DNA of 28,494 nt, taken from positions 1 through 28,494 of the forward strand of contig JAEZDV010000108.1 of the NCBI GenBank assembly GCA_023417985.1. Reading direction: 5' to 3'. Numbering within the stretch: the stretch's first letter is position 1; every line of letters starts with the position of its first letter. The notes below the pieces were generated by a model. It saw only the letters and a list, made by a program, of their open reading frames with translations, was not told the origin of the DNA and made no database searches. The position numbers were made by a program, and so were the translations under genes. This document shows positions 7,023 to 14,802 of this stretch, in pieces. This stretch comes from Actinomycetes bacterium. Its GTDB lineage: Bacteria; Actinomycetota; Actinomycetes; Mycobacteriales; Mycobacteriaceae.

Positions 7023-7100
7023 ATGGCCCTGTGGCGCAGTTGGTTAGCGCGCCGCCCTGTCACGGCGGAGGTCGCGGGTTCGAGTCCCGTCAGGGTCGCA
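7023..7100 (+). repeat. Direct repeat copy 1 (contains tRNA-Asp)
   Basis: This 78-base unit recurs at 7304-7381 with one difference inside the tRNA (G versus A at tRNA position 9). The copies are 281 bases apart and flank tRNA-Phe. Confidence 0.9.
7025..7098 (+). tRNA. tRNA-Asp (anticodon GTC), copy 1
   Basis: This is a 74-base cloverleaf. Acceptor GGCCCTG pairs with CAGGGTC with one wobble, the discriminator is G, and the anticodon loop CTGTCAC gives GTC. It lies 54 bases after tRNA-Glu and is probably cotranscribed with it. Confidence 0.97.
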
Positions 7101-7138
7101 AAACGCATACGATCGGCATTCGGGTTCGGGTGCCGTCC

Positions 7139-7212
7139 GGCCAGGTAGCTCAGTTGGTACGAGCGTCCGCCTGAAAAGCGGAAGGTCGCCGGTTCGATCC
7201 CGGCCCTGGCCA
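7139..7212 (+). tRNA. tRNA-Phe (anticodon GAA)
   Basis: This is a 74-base cloverleaf. Acceptor GGCCAGG pairs fully with CCTGGCC, the discriminator is A, and the anticodon loop CTGAAAA gives GAA. It sits 40 bases after tRNA-Asp copy 1 and is followed by a hairpin at 7253-7276. Confidence 0.97.
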
Positions 7213-7252
7213 CCGAGGTTGTCCGGCAAACAACCGCTCAATTACATATGAC

Positions 7253-7276
7253 GGACCCACCGCATGCGGTGGGTCC
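7253..7276 (+). terminator. Hairpin terminator after tRNA-Phe
   Basis: This is a perfect 24-base palindrome (arms GGACCCACCG and CGGTGGGTCC with a 4-base ATGC-type turn), 40 bases after tRNA-Phe and 29 bases before tRNA-Asp copy 2. It has no T-tract. Confidence 0.65.
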
Positions 7277-7303
7277 TGCTATGGGAACCCTCCGGGGTTC
7301 TGC

Positions 7304-7381
7304 ATGGCCCTGTAGCGCAGTTGGTTAGCGCGCCGCCCTGTCACGGCGGAGGTCGCGGGTTCGAGTCCCGTCAGGGTCGCA
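7304..7381 (+). repeat. Direct repeat copy 2 (contains tRNA-Asp)
   Basis: This is the second copy of the 78-base unit at 7023-7100. The identity runs only about 2-3 bases beyond the tRNA at each end, so the tRNA gene itself was duplicated or kept identical by gene conversion. Confidence 0.9.
7306..7379 (+). tRNA. tRNA-Asp (anticodon GTC), copy 2
   Basis: This 74-base cloverleaf is identical to the tRNA-Asp at 7025 except for A instead of G at position 9. The anticodon is GTC. It follows the hairpin at 7253-7276 and is closed by the strong terminator at 7385-7422. Confidence 0.97.
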
Positions 7382-7384
7382 TCA

Positions 7385-7422
7385 GGCGAAGGCCCGGTAT
7401 CTACGGATACCGGGCCTTCGCC
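7385..7422 (+). terminator. Strong hairpin terminator of the tRNA cluster
   Basis: This is a perfect 17-bp stem (7385-7401 with 7406-7422) closed by a TACG loop, that is, a C(UNCG)G-type stable tetraloop in RNA. It begins 6 bases after tRNA-Asp copy 2. No T-tract follows, only GTGTTGG. Confidence 0.85.
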
Positions 7423-7584
7423 GTGTTGGCGTCGGCAGCTGTCCCATTCGCACCCCACCGGTCGGCCCTCTCCGGTGCGTGCCGCTATCGTGACACGGCG
7501 GAACCTGTTCTAGGGTGCTCTACGCGACCCGACGGTCAGGGCCCGTCCGGTCCACGCCCGTCCGAACGAACCCCGAGGTGGAAT

Positions 7585-8817
7585 GTGCGAATAGCTCTGT
7601 TGTCGTACCGGAGCAAGCCGCACTGTGGGGGCCAAGGGGTCTACGTGCGGCACCTCAGCCGCGAACTCGTCGCGCAGGGCCACACGGTCGAGGTCTTCTC
7701 CGGGCAGCCGTACCCGGAACTCGATCCGGGGGTGACCTTGACCAAGGTGCCCAGTCTCGACCTCTACCGGGACGAGGACCCTTTCCGGACACCCCGGCCC
7801 GGTGAATACCGCGACCTGATCGACGTCCTCGAGGTCGCCACGATGTGGACCGCAGGATTTCCGGAACCTCGCACGTTCGGCCTGCGCGCGGCCCGGCTCC
7901 TGCGCGACCGACTCGGTGATTTCGACGTCGTGCACGACAACCAGTCGCTCGGCAGCGGTCTGTTGAAGATCGCTGAGCGCTTTCCGCTGGTCGCCACGAT
8001 CCACCATCCGATCACCCGCGACCGCGAACTCGATCTTGCGTCCGCCGGCACGTGGCGCCGGAAGATCACCCTGCGCCGCTGGTACGGCTTCCTCCGTATG
8101 CAGGAGCGGGTGGCCCGGCGGATCGGAACCCTGCTGACCGTGTCCGCGAACTCTGCCGACGACATCCGCGCCGCGTTCGGAATCCGGCCGGAACGCATCC
8201 ACACCATCCCGCTCGGGGTGGACACCGAACTCTTCGCACCGCCGTCGACGCCGCGAGTCGCGGGACGGATCGTGTGTGTCGCCAGCGCCGACGCTCCGCT
8301 CAAGGGAGTCCCGACCCTGCTCGAGGCGGTGGCGAAACTGCGGACGGAGCGGGAGGTCGAACTCGTGCTCGTGTCCAAGCTCGCCCCGGGAGGTGCTACC
8401 GAGCGCCTCATCGACGCTCTTGCGATCGGCGACGTCGTCCGTACCGTGTCCGGCATCGAGGACGCCGAGTTGGCCGCGCTCCTCGCGTCCGCGGAGGTCG
8501 CGGCGGTTCCGTCGCTCTACGAAGGCTTTTCGCTGCCGGCCGTGGAAGCGATGTCGTGTGGTACGCCGCTGGTGGCGAGTCGCGCCGGAGCGATCCCCGA
8601 GGTGGTGGGAGACGCGGGCGTCCTCGTCGCGCCGGGTGATGCCGCGCAGTTGTCCGGAGCTCTGGGCGATCTCCTCGACGATCCCGGTGCGCGCGAGGAC
8701 CTCGGGGTCAAGGCGCGTGCACGGGTGCTCGACAAGTACAGCTGGGCCGCGGTGGCCGCGCAGACCGCGTGCGTGTACGAACAGGCCATCGCCGCACATG
8801 ATGGAAGGACGAACTGA
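7585..8817 (+). CDS. GT4-family glycosyltransferase
   Basis: This 410-residue retaining GT-B enzyme is likely to move a sugar from a nucleotide donor to a lipid or small-molecule acceptor at the membrane face. The N-terminal domain starts VRIALLSYRSKPHCGGQGVY, with the Gly-rich acceptor loop typical of GT4. The C-terminal donor domain has IPLGVDTELF, DAPLKGVPTLLEA and the E-x7-E motif (Glu313 to Glu321 in EGFSLPAVEAMSCGTPLVAS), which binds the nucleotide sugar. The start is the GTG at 7585, six bases after GAGGTGG; a longer open frame would run back through tRNA-Asp. A TAGGGT -10-like box lies at 7511-7516. The stop overlaps the next gene's start (TGATG), so the two are translationally coupled. 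The acceptor is unknown. Confidence 0.9.
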   Translation: MRIALLSYRSKPHCGGQGVYVRHLSRELVAQGHTVEVFSGQPYPELDPGVTLTKVPSLDLYRDEDPFRTPRPGEYRDLIDVLEVATMWTAGFPEPRTFGLRAARLLRDRLGDFDVVHDNQSLGSGLLKIAERFPLVATIHHPITRDRELDLASAGTWRRKITLRRWYGFLRMQERVARRIGTLLTVSANSADDIRAAFGIRPERIHTIPLGVDTELFAPPSTPRVAGRIVCVASADAPLKGVPTLLEAVAKLRTEREVELVLVSKLAPGGATERLIDALAIGDVVRTVSGIEDAELAALLASAEVAAVPSLYEGFSLPAVEAMSCGTPLVASRAGAIPEVVGDAGVLVAPGDAAQLSGALGDLLDDPGAREDLGVKARARVLDKYSWAAVAAQTACVYEQAIAAHDGRTN

Positions 8818-9548
8818 TGCTCACCGTCGACTTCGACCGGCTGGGAATCGCGCCCGGACAGCGCGCCATCGATATCGGAGCCGGTGCCGGGCGGCACTCG
8901 TTCGAGTTGTATCGACGCGGCGTCGACGTGGTGGCGTTCGACCGCAGTGCGGAGGATATGAAGGCGGTCGCCGACATGTTCGTCGCCATGGAACTCGAGG
9001 GGCAGGTCCCCGAGGGCACCCTCGCCCGCGCAGAGGTCGGTGACGCGCTCGCGCTGCCGTACGAGGATGCGTCGTTCGACATCGTCCTGATCTCCGAGGT
9101 CCTCGAGCACGTGCCCGAGGACGAGCGCGCGATCGCCGAACTGGTGCGCGTGCTCAAGCCCGGCGGCGTCGCCGCGGTCACCGTGCCGCGCTGGTTCCCC
9201 GAAAAGGTGTGCTGGGCGCTGTCCGACGCGTATCACGAGGTCGAGGGCGGTCACGTCCGCATCTACAAGGCCGACGAGCTTGCGGCCAAGCTCACGTCCG
9301 CCGGCCTGAAGGTGTCCGGAACCGGATTCGCCCACGCGCTGCACGCTCCGTACTGGTGGCTCAAGTGCGCGGTCGGCGTCGACAACAACGACAATCCGCT
9401 GACCAAGGCGTATCACCGGATGCTCGTGTGGGATCTGATGAAGGGTCCGTGGATCACCCGGACCGCCGAGCGGCTTCTCGACCCGGTGATGGGCAAGAGC
9501 GTCGTGTTCTATCTCGAAAAGCCGGGTGCCTCCGGTGCGGCACAGTAG
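8817..9548 (+). CDS. Class I SAM-dependent methyltransferase
   Basis: This 243-residue Rossmann methyltransferase has motif I AIDIGAGAGRHSFEL (near 18-31), the acidic end of strand 2 (VVAFDRS), the GDALALPYEDASFDIVLISEVLEHV region (motifs II-III, near 76-98) and VLKPGGVAAVTVP (motif IV). It belongs to the Methyltransf_11/25 type, which methylates small molecules, sugars or lipids. The later segment (PYWWLKCAVG) is aromatic and could line an acceptor pocket. The ATG overlaps the glycosyltransferase stop by one base, and the next gene begins 8 bases after this stop, so the three form one unit. I infer that it methylates the product or acceptor of the glycosyltransferase. Confidence 0.9.
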   Translation: MLTVDFDRLGIAPGQRAIDIGAGAGRHSFELYRRGVDVVAFDRSAEDMKAVADMFVAMELEGQVPEGTLARAEVGDALALPYEDASFDIVLISEVLEHVPEDERAIAELVRVLKPGGVAAVTVPRWFPEKVCWALSDAYHEVEGGHVRIYKADELAAKLTSAGLKVSGTGFAHALHAPYWWLKCAVGVDNNDNPLTKAYHRMLVWDLMKGPWITRTAERLLDPVMGKSVVFYLEKPGASGAAQ

Positions 9549-9555
9549 GTCCCGT

Positions 9556-10623
9556 GTGCCGGTGATTCCCTCCGTCGAGGGAGTGCTGTCGGAGGAACAG
9601 TGTCTGGCGACCGGACGCGCCATCGCGGCGATGCAGGAGCGTTCCGGCGCGATCCCGTGGTTCCCGGGAGGCCACACCGATCCGTGGGACCACGTCGAAT
9701 CGGCGATGGCGTTGACGGTGACCGGACTGCGCGACGCGGGGGACGCCGCATTCGATTGGTTGCGCCGAACCCAGCGCCCGGACGGATCGTGGCCGGTGCG
9801 GTTCGACGGTGACATCGCCGAAAGCGACGACACCGACAGCAACTTCACCGCGTACGTCGCGGTCGGGGTGTGGCATCACCATCTGGTGACCGGTGACCGG
9901 GATTTCGTCGAGGGGATGTGGCCGACGGTACGGCGCGCGCTCGATCTCGTGCTCGACATGCAATTGCCCGACGGGTCGATCTCGTGGGCGCGCGGCGCAG
10001 GCGGCATGTTCGACGAGGCATTGCTCACGGGATGCTCGAGCATCCACCAAAGCTTGTATTGCGGAATGCGTATCGCCGATCTCGTCGGCGACCCGCAGCC
10101 CGAATGGGAAGTGGCGTTGTTCCGGTTGGGGCACACGTTGCGTCGGCACGTGGACGTGTTCACTCCCAAGCCGGAGTTCTCGATGGATTGGTACTACCCG
10201 ATCCTCGGCGGTGCCCTCCGGGGACCCGAAGCGTACGAACGGATCCGGGAACGCTGGACGGATTTCGTCGTCGACGGCCTGGGCATACGCTGCGTCGATC
10301 ATCGTCCCTGGGTGACCGGCGCCGAGACCTGCGAACTCGTCCTCGCCCTCGATTGCCTCGGAGACACCGCACGCGCCCGTGAACTGTTCGCAGACATGCA
10401 GCATCTGCGAGATCCCGACGGTTCGTACTGGACCGGGTTGGTCTACACCGACGGCAAACGCTGGCCCGTCGAAGTCAGTTCGTGGACCAGTGCGGCGGTG
10501 ATCCTGGCGGCCGACGCCCTCTCACGCACTACGGGAGGGAACGGGGTGTTCCGCGACGCGGGGACGCCCACCCGATACGCGGGTGCCGACCCCTGCACCG
10601 AGGACTGCCCCGTTCTGGTCTGA
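9556..10623 (+). CDS. Alpha/alpha-toroid protein (prenyltransferase/squalene-cyclase-like or six-hairpin glycosidase-like)
   Basis: The 355-residue product is built of helical hairpins with QW-like repeats: RTQRPDGSWP (near 74-83), DMQLPDGSISW and LRDPDGSYWTG. Such proteins are often labelled prenyltransferase. However, the segment AYVAVGVWHHHLVTGDRDFVEG and the following helix look more like (alpha/alpha)6 glycoside hydrolases such as GH15, in which Asp/Glu residues catalyse. There is no DXDD cyclase motif, so a terpene-cyclase role is doubtful. The GTG at 9556 follows AGTAGGT and is the best start. It comes third in a unit with a glycosyltransferase and a methyltransferase, which favours a role on a glycoconjugate. 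It ends 13 bases from the convergent methyltransferase gene. Confidence 0.75.
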   Translation: MPVIPSVEGVLSEEQCLATGRAIAAMQERSGAIPWFPGGHTDPWDHVESAMALTVTGLRDAGDAAFDWLRRTQRPDGSWPVRFDGDIAESDDTDSNFTAYVAVGVWHHHLVTGDRDFVEGMWPTVRRALDLVLDMQLPDGSISWARGAGGMFDEALLTGCSSIHQSLYCGMRIADLVGDPQPEWEVALFRLGHTLRRHVDVFTPKPEFSMDWYYPILGGALRGPEAYERIRERWTDFVVDGLGIRCVDHRPWVTGAETCELVLALDCLGDTARARELFADMQHLRDPDGSYWTGLVYTDGKRWPVEVSSWTSAAVILAADALSRTTGGNGVFRDAGTPTRYAGADPCTEDCPVLV

Positions 10624-10636
10624 CGCTCCGTGCCTG

Positions 10637-11368
10637 CTATCGACCACCGGGCAGCGTGCCGACGGTTCCGCCGGTGCGTTCGAGGACGCGGAGTGTTCCC
10701 GTCACCGCTTTCTCGGTGAACTCTCCGCTTTCCATTGCGAGGCAGTAGATTTCGTACGGGGGGCGGCCGCCGTCCTTCGGGTCGGGAAAGACGTCGTGGA
10801 TGATCAGGGCGCCACCGAGTTCCACCCACGGTGACCATCCCGCATAGTCGGACTGCGCGGCATCGCTGCTGTGACCGCCGTCGATGAACACGAACGACAC
10901 CGGCGTGCGCCAGAATGCCGCTACCTGAGGCGAATTGCCGATCACCGTCACAACGTGCGCTTCGAGATCGGCGTCCGCGAGCGTGTGCCGCAACCTACCG
11001 GCGGTGTCGATGCGTCCGGTGTGGGAGTCGACGAGCGCGGGGTCGTGGTATTCCCAGCCCGGCTGGTGTTCCTCGGAGCCGCGGTGGTGATCGATCGTCA
11101 CGATGGTGCCGCCGGTCGCGCGGGCGGCAGCGCCGAGGTAGATCGTCGATCGGCCGCAGTAGGTGCCGACCTCGACCCCGACCCCGTTTCCGAGGTACTG
11201 CACAGCGGCGTCGTGCAGCGCCGTCCCTTCGTCCTCGGGCATGAAACCCGGAGTGGCCTCGGCCAGTTCGACTACCTCGCGGGGAAGGGTGGTGCGGGTC
11301 ATCCGGGCTCTCCGTTCGATCGCGAACTGCGGTGTCAGGTGCGCCACCTTACCGAGATGCCTCTTCAT
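10637..11368 (-). CDS. Class I SAM-dependent methyltransferase (CmcI/macrocin-type)
   Basis: This 243-residue protein has a Rossmann fold with motif I VGVEVGTYCGRSTIYLGAAA, strand 2 ending TIVTIDHHRGSEEHQPGWEY, and FVFIDGGHSSDAAQSDYAGW. The last is the metal-binding Asp/His region of the methyltransferase-24, CmcI and macrocin O-methyltransferase type, which is Mg-dependent and acts on hydroxyls. The start at 11368 shares ATGA with the stop of the upstream phosphotransferase. A second ATG at 11302, after GGAG, would remove 22 basic residues and is a real alternative. It is the last gene of the seven-gene minus-strand operon that begins at aldA. Confidence 0.85.
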   Translation of the reverse strand: MKRHLGKVAHLTPQFAIERRARMTRTTLPREVVELAEATPGFMPEDEGTALHDAAVQYLGNGVGVEVGTYCGRSTIYLGAAARATGGTIVTIDHHRGSEEHQPGWEYHDPALVDSHTGRIDTAGRLRHTLADADLEAHVVTVIGNSPQVAAFWRTPVSFVFIDGGHSSDAAQSDYAGWSPWVELGGALIIHDVFPDPKDGGRPPYEIYCLAMESGEFTEKAVTGTLRVLERTGGTVGTLPGGR

Positions 11369-12429
11369 CCGGCGTTGCGGGCTGCCAAGGTGAGACTGTC
11401 GAGGTCGCGGATCGCGGCACATGCTCTGGCGACCATCGTGGCGAACATGCGGTCGCCGCGTTCGGTACGGGCACCGTACGCGCATCCGAAGACGGCGACC
11501 AGCGGACCCTGAAGCATCGCGAACCGGTAGTCGTCCCAGCACTCGGTGAGGCTGTAACGCTCGACGCCGTGGCCGAGCAGCGCGCGGTGGTACGTCGCAA
11601 CGAGGTCGTACTCGTGTTCTCGCCGTTCCGCGGGCGTGAGCGACGTTCCGGCGAAGTACGCGAGGTCCCGGGCGGGAAGCCCGATCGTCAGTGTCTGCCA
11701 GTCCACCGCGGTGACGCCGGTGTCCGGGTCCGGTGGGAACAGGAGATTGTCGAGCCGATAGTCGCCGTGCACCAGCGCGAACCGATCCGGTCGTGCGCAG
11801 ATCCACCGTTCGGTGACCTCCACGCATTCGCGCAGCGTGGCCCGATCGTCGTCCACCACGAGGTCACCGAGGCCGTCCACGAACATCTCGGCGGCGGGGC
11901 CGTACAACTCGCCGAGCAACCGGGCGCCCTCCCGGTCGGTGCGGCCGACCCAGGACAGGTCGAGCAGCGCGGGGTCGCACCAGCGCGGCCCGTGCAGACC
12001 CGCGAGATTGCGTACCGCATCGTGGGCCTGCGCCGGCGTGCAACCGGTGACCTGGTCGCCCTGCTGCGCGGGTGCGAGGTCTTCGAGCAGCAGCGTGAAA
12101 TCGCCGTCGTCGCCGAGGGCGGCGTAGTAGCAGACGGGAACCTGGACCGCCACGGTGTCCGCGATGTCGGTGTAGAAGAGGACTTCTCCCCGATAGGCAC
12201 CGGCGAGCATCGCCCGCGCTCCCGCGTCGGCTGCGGGGAGTTTCGCGACGATCGAGGCCGGAATGTCGTCGCCTGTCAGTTCGAGACGCAGACACCGGCC
12301 GATCTGACCGGTCCCGATCTGCTCGGTCCGTACCGAACGCACCGTTCCGCCGAGGACCTCTCCCAATCGGGCCGGCGTCAGGTCTTCGACGTCGAGCATC
12401 AGCGCCGGTTCGGGGAGAGACGAGGTCAT
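11365..12429 (-). CDS. APH/ecdysteroid-kinase-like phosphotransferase
   Basis: This 354-residue protein has the fold of aminoglycoside and choline kinases. The catalytic loop is LVHGDYRLDNLLF (His221, Asp223, Asn228) and the metal-binding Asp lies in AVDWQTLTIGLPARDLAYF. The N-lobe contains SIVAKLPAAD, with the ATP-binding Lys, and the LLLEDLAP hinge. This subtype (DUF1679/EcKinase-like) is often found near steroid and acyl-CoA genes in actinobacteria and phosphorylates hydroxyl groups of small molecules. The ATG at 12429 overlaps the upstream stop by four bases. A frame extension to 12627 overlaps the upstream gene and is ignored. A role in sterol or terpenoid-alcohol metabolism is inferred from context only. 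Confidence 0.85.
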   Translation of the reverse strand: MTSSLPEPALMLDVEDLTPARLGEVLGGTVRSVRTEQIGTGQIGRCLRLELTGDDIPASIVAKLPAADAGARAMLAGAYRGEVLFYTDIADTVAVQVPVCYYAALGDDGDFTLLLEDLAPAQQGDQVTGCTPAQAHDAVRNLAGLHGPRWCDPALLDLSWVGRTDREGARLLGELYGPAAEMFVDGLGDLVVDDDRATLRECVEVTERWICARPDRFALVHGDYRLDNLLFPPDPDTGVTAVDWQTLTIGLPARDLAYFAGTSLTPAERREHEYDLVATYHRALLGHGVERYSLTECWDDYRFAMLQGPLVAVFGCAYGARTERGDRMFATMVARACAAIRDLDSLTLAARNAG

Positions 12430-13538
12430 CGGGCGCTCCATCCGGGATTCGCGGGCAGCCGCGAGACTGTGTCGGGATTGCGTACCTCGCGCCATGCTTC
12501 CACGACGGGTGCGAGCTCCGTGGGTGTTGCGCAGTGCAGAATCACGCTGTCCGCGCCCGCGTCGAACTGATCGGCGATGCGTGTCGCGCAGGCCCGGGCG
12601 GAACCGGTGGCAGATGCGGCGAGCCACTCCTCGGGCAGCAGGGTGCGAATGTGCCGCAGAACGTCGGGTGCGCCGGACGCATCGAACGCACCGCGGTGCT
12701 CGCGCACGACGGGGTCGTCGCGGAACCGGCGGAGGACGCCGGGATCCCAGTCGTTGGCGCGGATCAACACATCGCCGTAACCCTGCAGGTAGGTGGCGAG
12801 TCGGCCGGTCAGCATGCGCAATTGCCGTTCTTCGGGAATCGAGCCCTCGACCGTGGCCATCACCGACCAGATCCGTACGGACGCGGGATCCCGTCCGGCT
12901 GCGGCCGCCGCGTCGCGGACGATCTTCACGGCGCGGGCGACGGTGGCGTCCGCGAAGAAGGTGTGCAGGACGACGCCGTCGGCGATTCGCCCGGCAAGCT
13001 CGAGCGTCCTGTCGCCGAGAGCCACCGCGAGGATCGGGATGCGATCGGATCCGTCGGAGACGCGGCTCAGATAGGGAAACGACCCGGCCGGGCCGTCGTG
13101 CCCCGCGACCGCATCACCGCTCCACAGGGCGCGCAGGATCCCGGCCGAGTCCTCGAGCCTCGCCGAGGTGACACGCGGCAGACCCATGAGGTCGAAGAGT
13201 GCATCGAAGCCGCGCCCGAGACCGAACGCGTACCGGCCACCGCTCAACCGGTGCAGGGTGGTCGCCATCGTCGCTGTGACGAGCGGATGACGGGTGTGCG
13301 GATTCGTTGCGGCGGTGCCGATTCCGATCGTGTCGCTCACTGCCGCAGCCGCGCCCGCTAGCGCGCCGGCGTCTTTCGCATCGAAGCGCTCCGACAGGAA
13401 GACCGCTCCGAGACCGAGTTGTTCGGCACTGCGGACCTCGTCGAGCAGATCCCGCGGCTCGGGTGAGTGCCCGGCCAGGCCGTAGAAGCCGAGTTCGGGG
13501 AACTCGGGCGCCGAACCGACCCGGTCGGGAATGCTCAC
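12426..13538 (-). CDS. Luciferase-like (LLM) F420-dependent oxidoreductase
   Basis: This 370-residue TIM-barrel protein of the bacterial-luciferase superfamily would use coenzyme F420 (or FMN) for hydride transfer. Visible hallmarks are ELGFYGLAG at strand 1, LGLGAVFLSERFD, GIGTAATNPHTRHPLVTATMATTLHRLSGGRYAFGLGRG (the family-wide H-P and SGGR-GLGRG segment), IPILAVALGDRTLELAGRIADGVVLHTF and the C-terminal DQFDAGADSVILH. The GTG at 13538 overlaps the previous stop by four bases (GTGA). The substrate is unknown; in the operon it sits with a dehydrogenase and a decarboxylase-like protein. I do not recall it in the M. tuberculosis version of this locus, so this part may be lineage-specific. Confidence 0.88.
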   Translation of the reverse strand: MSIPDRVGSAPEFPELGFYGLAGHSPEPRDLLDEVRSAEQLGLGAVFLSERFDAKDAGALAGAAAAVSDTIGIGTAATNPHTRHPLVTATMATTLHRLSGGRYAFGLGRGFDALFDLMGLPRVTSARLEDSAGILRALWSGDAVAGHDGPAGSFPYLSRVSDGSDRIPILAVALGDRTLELAGRIADGVVLHTFFADATVARAVKIVRDAAAAAGRDPASVRIWSVMATVEGSIPEERQLRMLTGRLATYLQGYGDVLIRANDWDPGVLRRFRDDPVVREHRGAFDASGAPDVLRHIRTLLPEEWLAASATGSARACATRIADQFDAGADSVILHCATPTELAPVVEAWREVRNPDTVSRLPANPGWSAR

Positions 13539-13906
13539 GATCGGTCGGATGCGCGCCGCCGCTTGTGCAGCACGCTCCCGATCGTCGAATCCAGTTTGGT
13601 GCCCAGCGGCCACCCCACGTAGTGGCACAGGAAGAGCGCGATCTCTCTGAGCTGCTCTTCATCCAGTTCCTCGTTGTGCAGGGCTGCACCGATCTGGATT
13701 TCCGCGACGTCGGTGAGTCCCTGCGCCGTGAGTGCGCCCAGGAGCAGGAGTCGGCGATCCCGGATGCTCAGCCCGGGACGCGACCAGATGTCGGCGAACA
13801 GATGATCCGCCGTCACTGCGAAGTGGTCGCCCGGTCCGTCCTGCATCTCCCAGCCGTAGACCTTGGTCATCATGTCCAGTCCGCGGCGGCGGGTGTCGTC
13901 GGTCAT
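13535..13906 (-). CDS. Carboxymuconolactone-decarboxylase-family protein (Rv0771-like)
   Basis: This small helical protein of 123 residues is of the CMD/AhpD-like fold. Key segments are SIRDRRLLLLGALTAQGL, IQIGAALHNEELDEEQLREIALFLCHYVGWPLG, which carries the family His and the Gly-Trp-Pro turn. It has no CxxC pair, so it is not an AhpD-type peroxidase partner. The true substrate is probably not carboxymuconolactone, since no protocatechuate genes are near; a lactone or beta-keto-acid step in the cyp51-locus pathway is possible. The ATG at 13906 overlaps the preceding stop by four bases; the upstream extension to 14089 lies inside the next gene. Confidence 0.85.
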   Translation of the reverse strand: MTDDTRRRGLDMMTKVYGWEMQDGPGDHFAVTADHLFADIWSRPGLSIRDRRLLLLGALTAQGLTDVAEIQIGAALHNEELDEEQLREIALFLCHYVGWPLGTKLDSTIGSVLHKRRRASDRS

Positions 13907-14802
13907 GCGTGCTCCTCGCTGGCGTGGGCATGTGCGGTGCTGCCGGTACCGACACCGAGCCCGACTCCGAGCCCGGTCAATGCTCTTGTGGCGAGCGGCA
14001 ACTCGACCCCGAGTCGCCGGCCGAGGGCGAGTGCGAGCGACAGGTCCTTCTCGCCGAGGTCCCGCACGTGGGAGAAGATGGGGAACCACGAATCAGTGGG
14101 TTCGAGTTGGGATGTGTTGTCGCGCCACATGATCGCCCCCGCGCCGCCGGTGATGGCATCGGTGTGCCGGACGACTTTGCCGAGCTCGGTGATGTCGATC
14201 CCGGCTGCCTCCGCGAGCCGTTGCGCTTCGGTCGCCGCGGTGAACGAGATGAAATGCAGGAGATTGCGCGCCAGCTTCATACGGGTCCCGGCACCTACCG
14301 GACCGGCGTGGACCACGATCTCCGCGAAGTGCCCGAACGGCTCGGAGACCTTGGCGAAGGCCTCGTTCGTCGCCCCGACCATGACGGCGAGGGTGCCGTT
14401 GCGGGCGCCGGGAGCGCCACCGCTGACGGGCGCATCGACGAGGTCGACGCCCTGCTCGGCGCACCGGGCCGCGAGTTCGGTTGCGGTGGTGTCGGAGATC
14501 GTGGAGTGCACCGCGATCACCGTTCCGGGGCGCGCGGTGGACAGGAGGCCCCCTGGGCCCGCGACGACGTCGCGGCCCTGGGCGTCGGCGAGTACGGTCC
14601 CGCAGATCAGGTCGCAGGTGCCACCGAGTTCGGCCGCGTCCGTCGCGGCAGCGGCGCCGGCGTCGACGAGCGGAGCGACTGCTTCGGGACGAGTGTCGAG
14701 CACGGTGAGGCCACCCGGCCGGCCGAGGAACCGTTGCGCCATCGGCGCGCCCATGTTGCCGAGTCCGATGTAGCCGATCCGGAAGTTTTCGGGGTCGCTC
14801 AC
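13903..14802 (-). CDS. NAD(P)-dependent beta-hydroxyacid dehydrogenase (3-hydroxyisobutyrate-dehydrogenase-like, Rv0770-like)
   Basis: The 299-residue enzyme has an N-terminal Rossmann domain (IGYIGLGNMGAPMAQRF, residues 9-25). A substrate loop contains DAPVSGGAPGARNGTLAVMVG, and the conserved catalytic Lys lies in AGTRMKLARNLLHF. The C-terminal all-helical domain ends in a His/Ala-rich tail (HAHASEEHA). The family oxidises beta-hydroxyacids to semialdehydes or reduces the reverse reaction. The GTG at 14802 overlaps the SDR stop by four bases. Its length is close to the 295 residues I recall for Rv0770. Valine catabolism is unlikely given the setting; it probably acts on an oxidised sterol or terpenoid fragment. 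Confidence 0.9.
   Translation of the reverse strand: MSDPENFRIGYIGLGNMGAPMAQRFLGRPGGLTVLDTRPEAVAPLVDAGAAAATDAAELGGTCDLICGTVLADAQGRDVVAGPGGLLSTARPGTVIAVHSTISDTTATELAARCAEQGVDLVDAPVSGGAPGARNGTLAVMVGATNEAFAKVSEPFGHFAEIVVHAGPVGAGTRMKLARNLLHFISFTAATEAQRLAEAAGIDITELGKVVRHTDAITGGAGAIMWRDNTSQLEPTDSWFPIFSHVRDLGEKDLSLALALGRRLGVELPLATRALTGLGVGLGVGTGSTAHAHASEEHA

Noticed and set aside
9526..10623. Prenyltransferase or terpene cyclase as a firm call for the toroid protein
   Set aside because: QW-like repeats are present but the DXDD cyclase motif and a CaaX-prenyltransferase pattern are not seen, and the helices look equally like glycoside hydrolases.
13535..13906. 4-carboxymuconolactone decarboxylase of the protocatechuate pathway
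   Set aside because: No pca genes are nearby and the setting matches Rv0771 in the cyp51 locus; only the fold family is supported.
13903..14802. 3-hydroxyisobutyrate dehydrogenase of valine catabolism
   Set aside because: No valine-degradation partners are present; the gene is coupled to cyp51-locus genes, so the substrate is left open.
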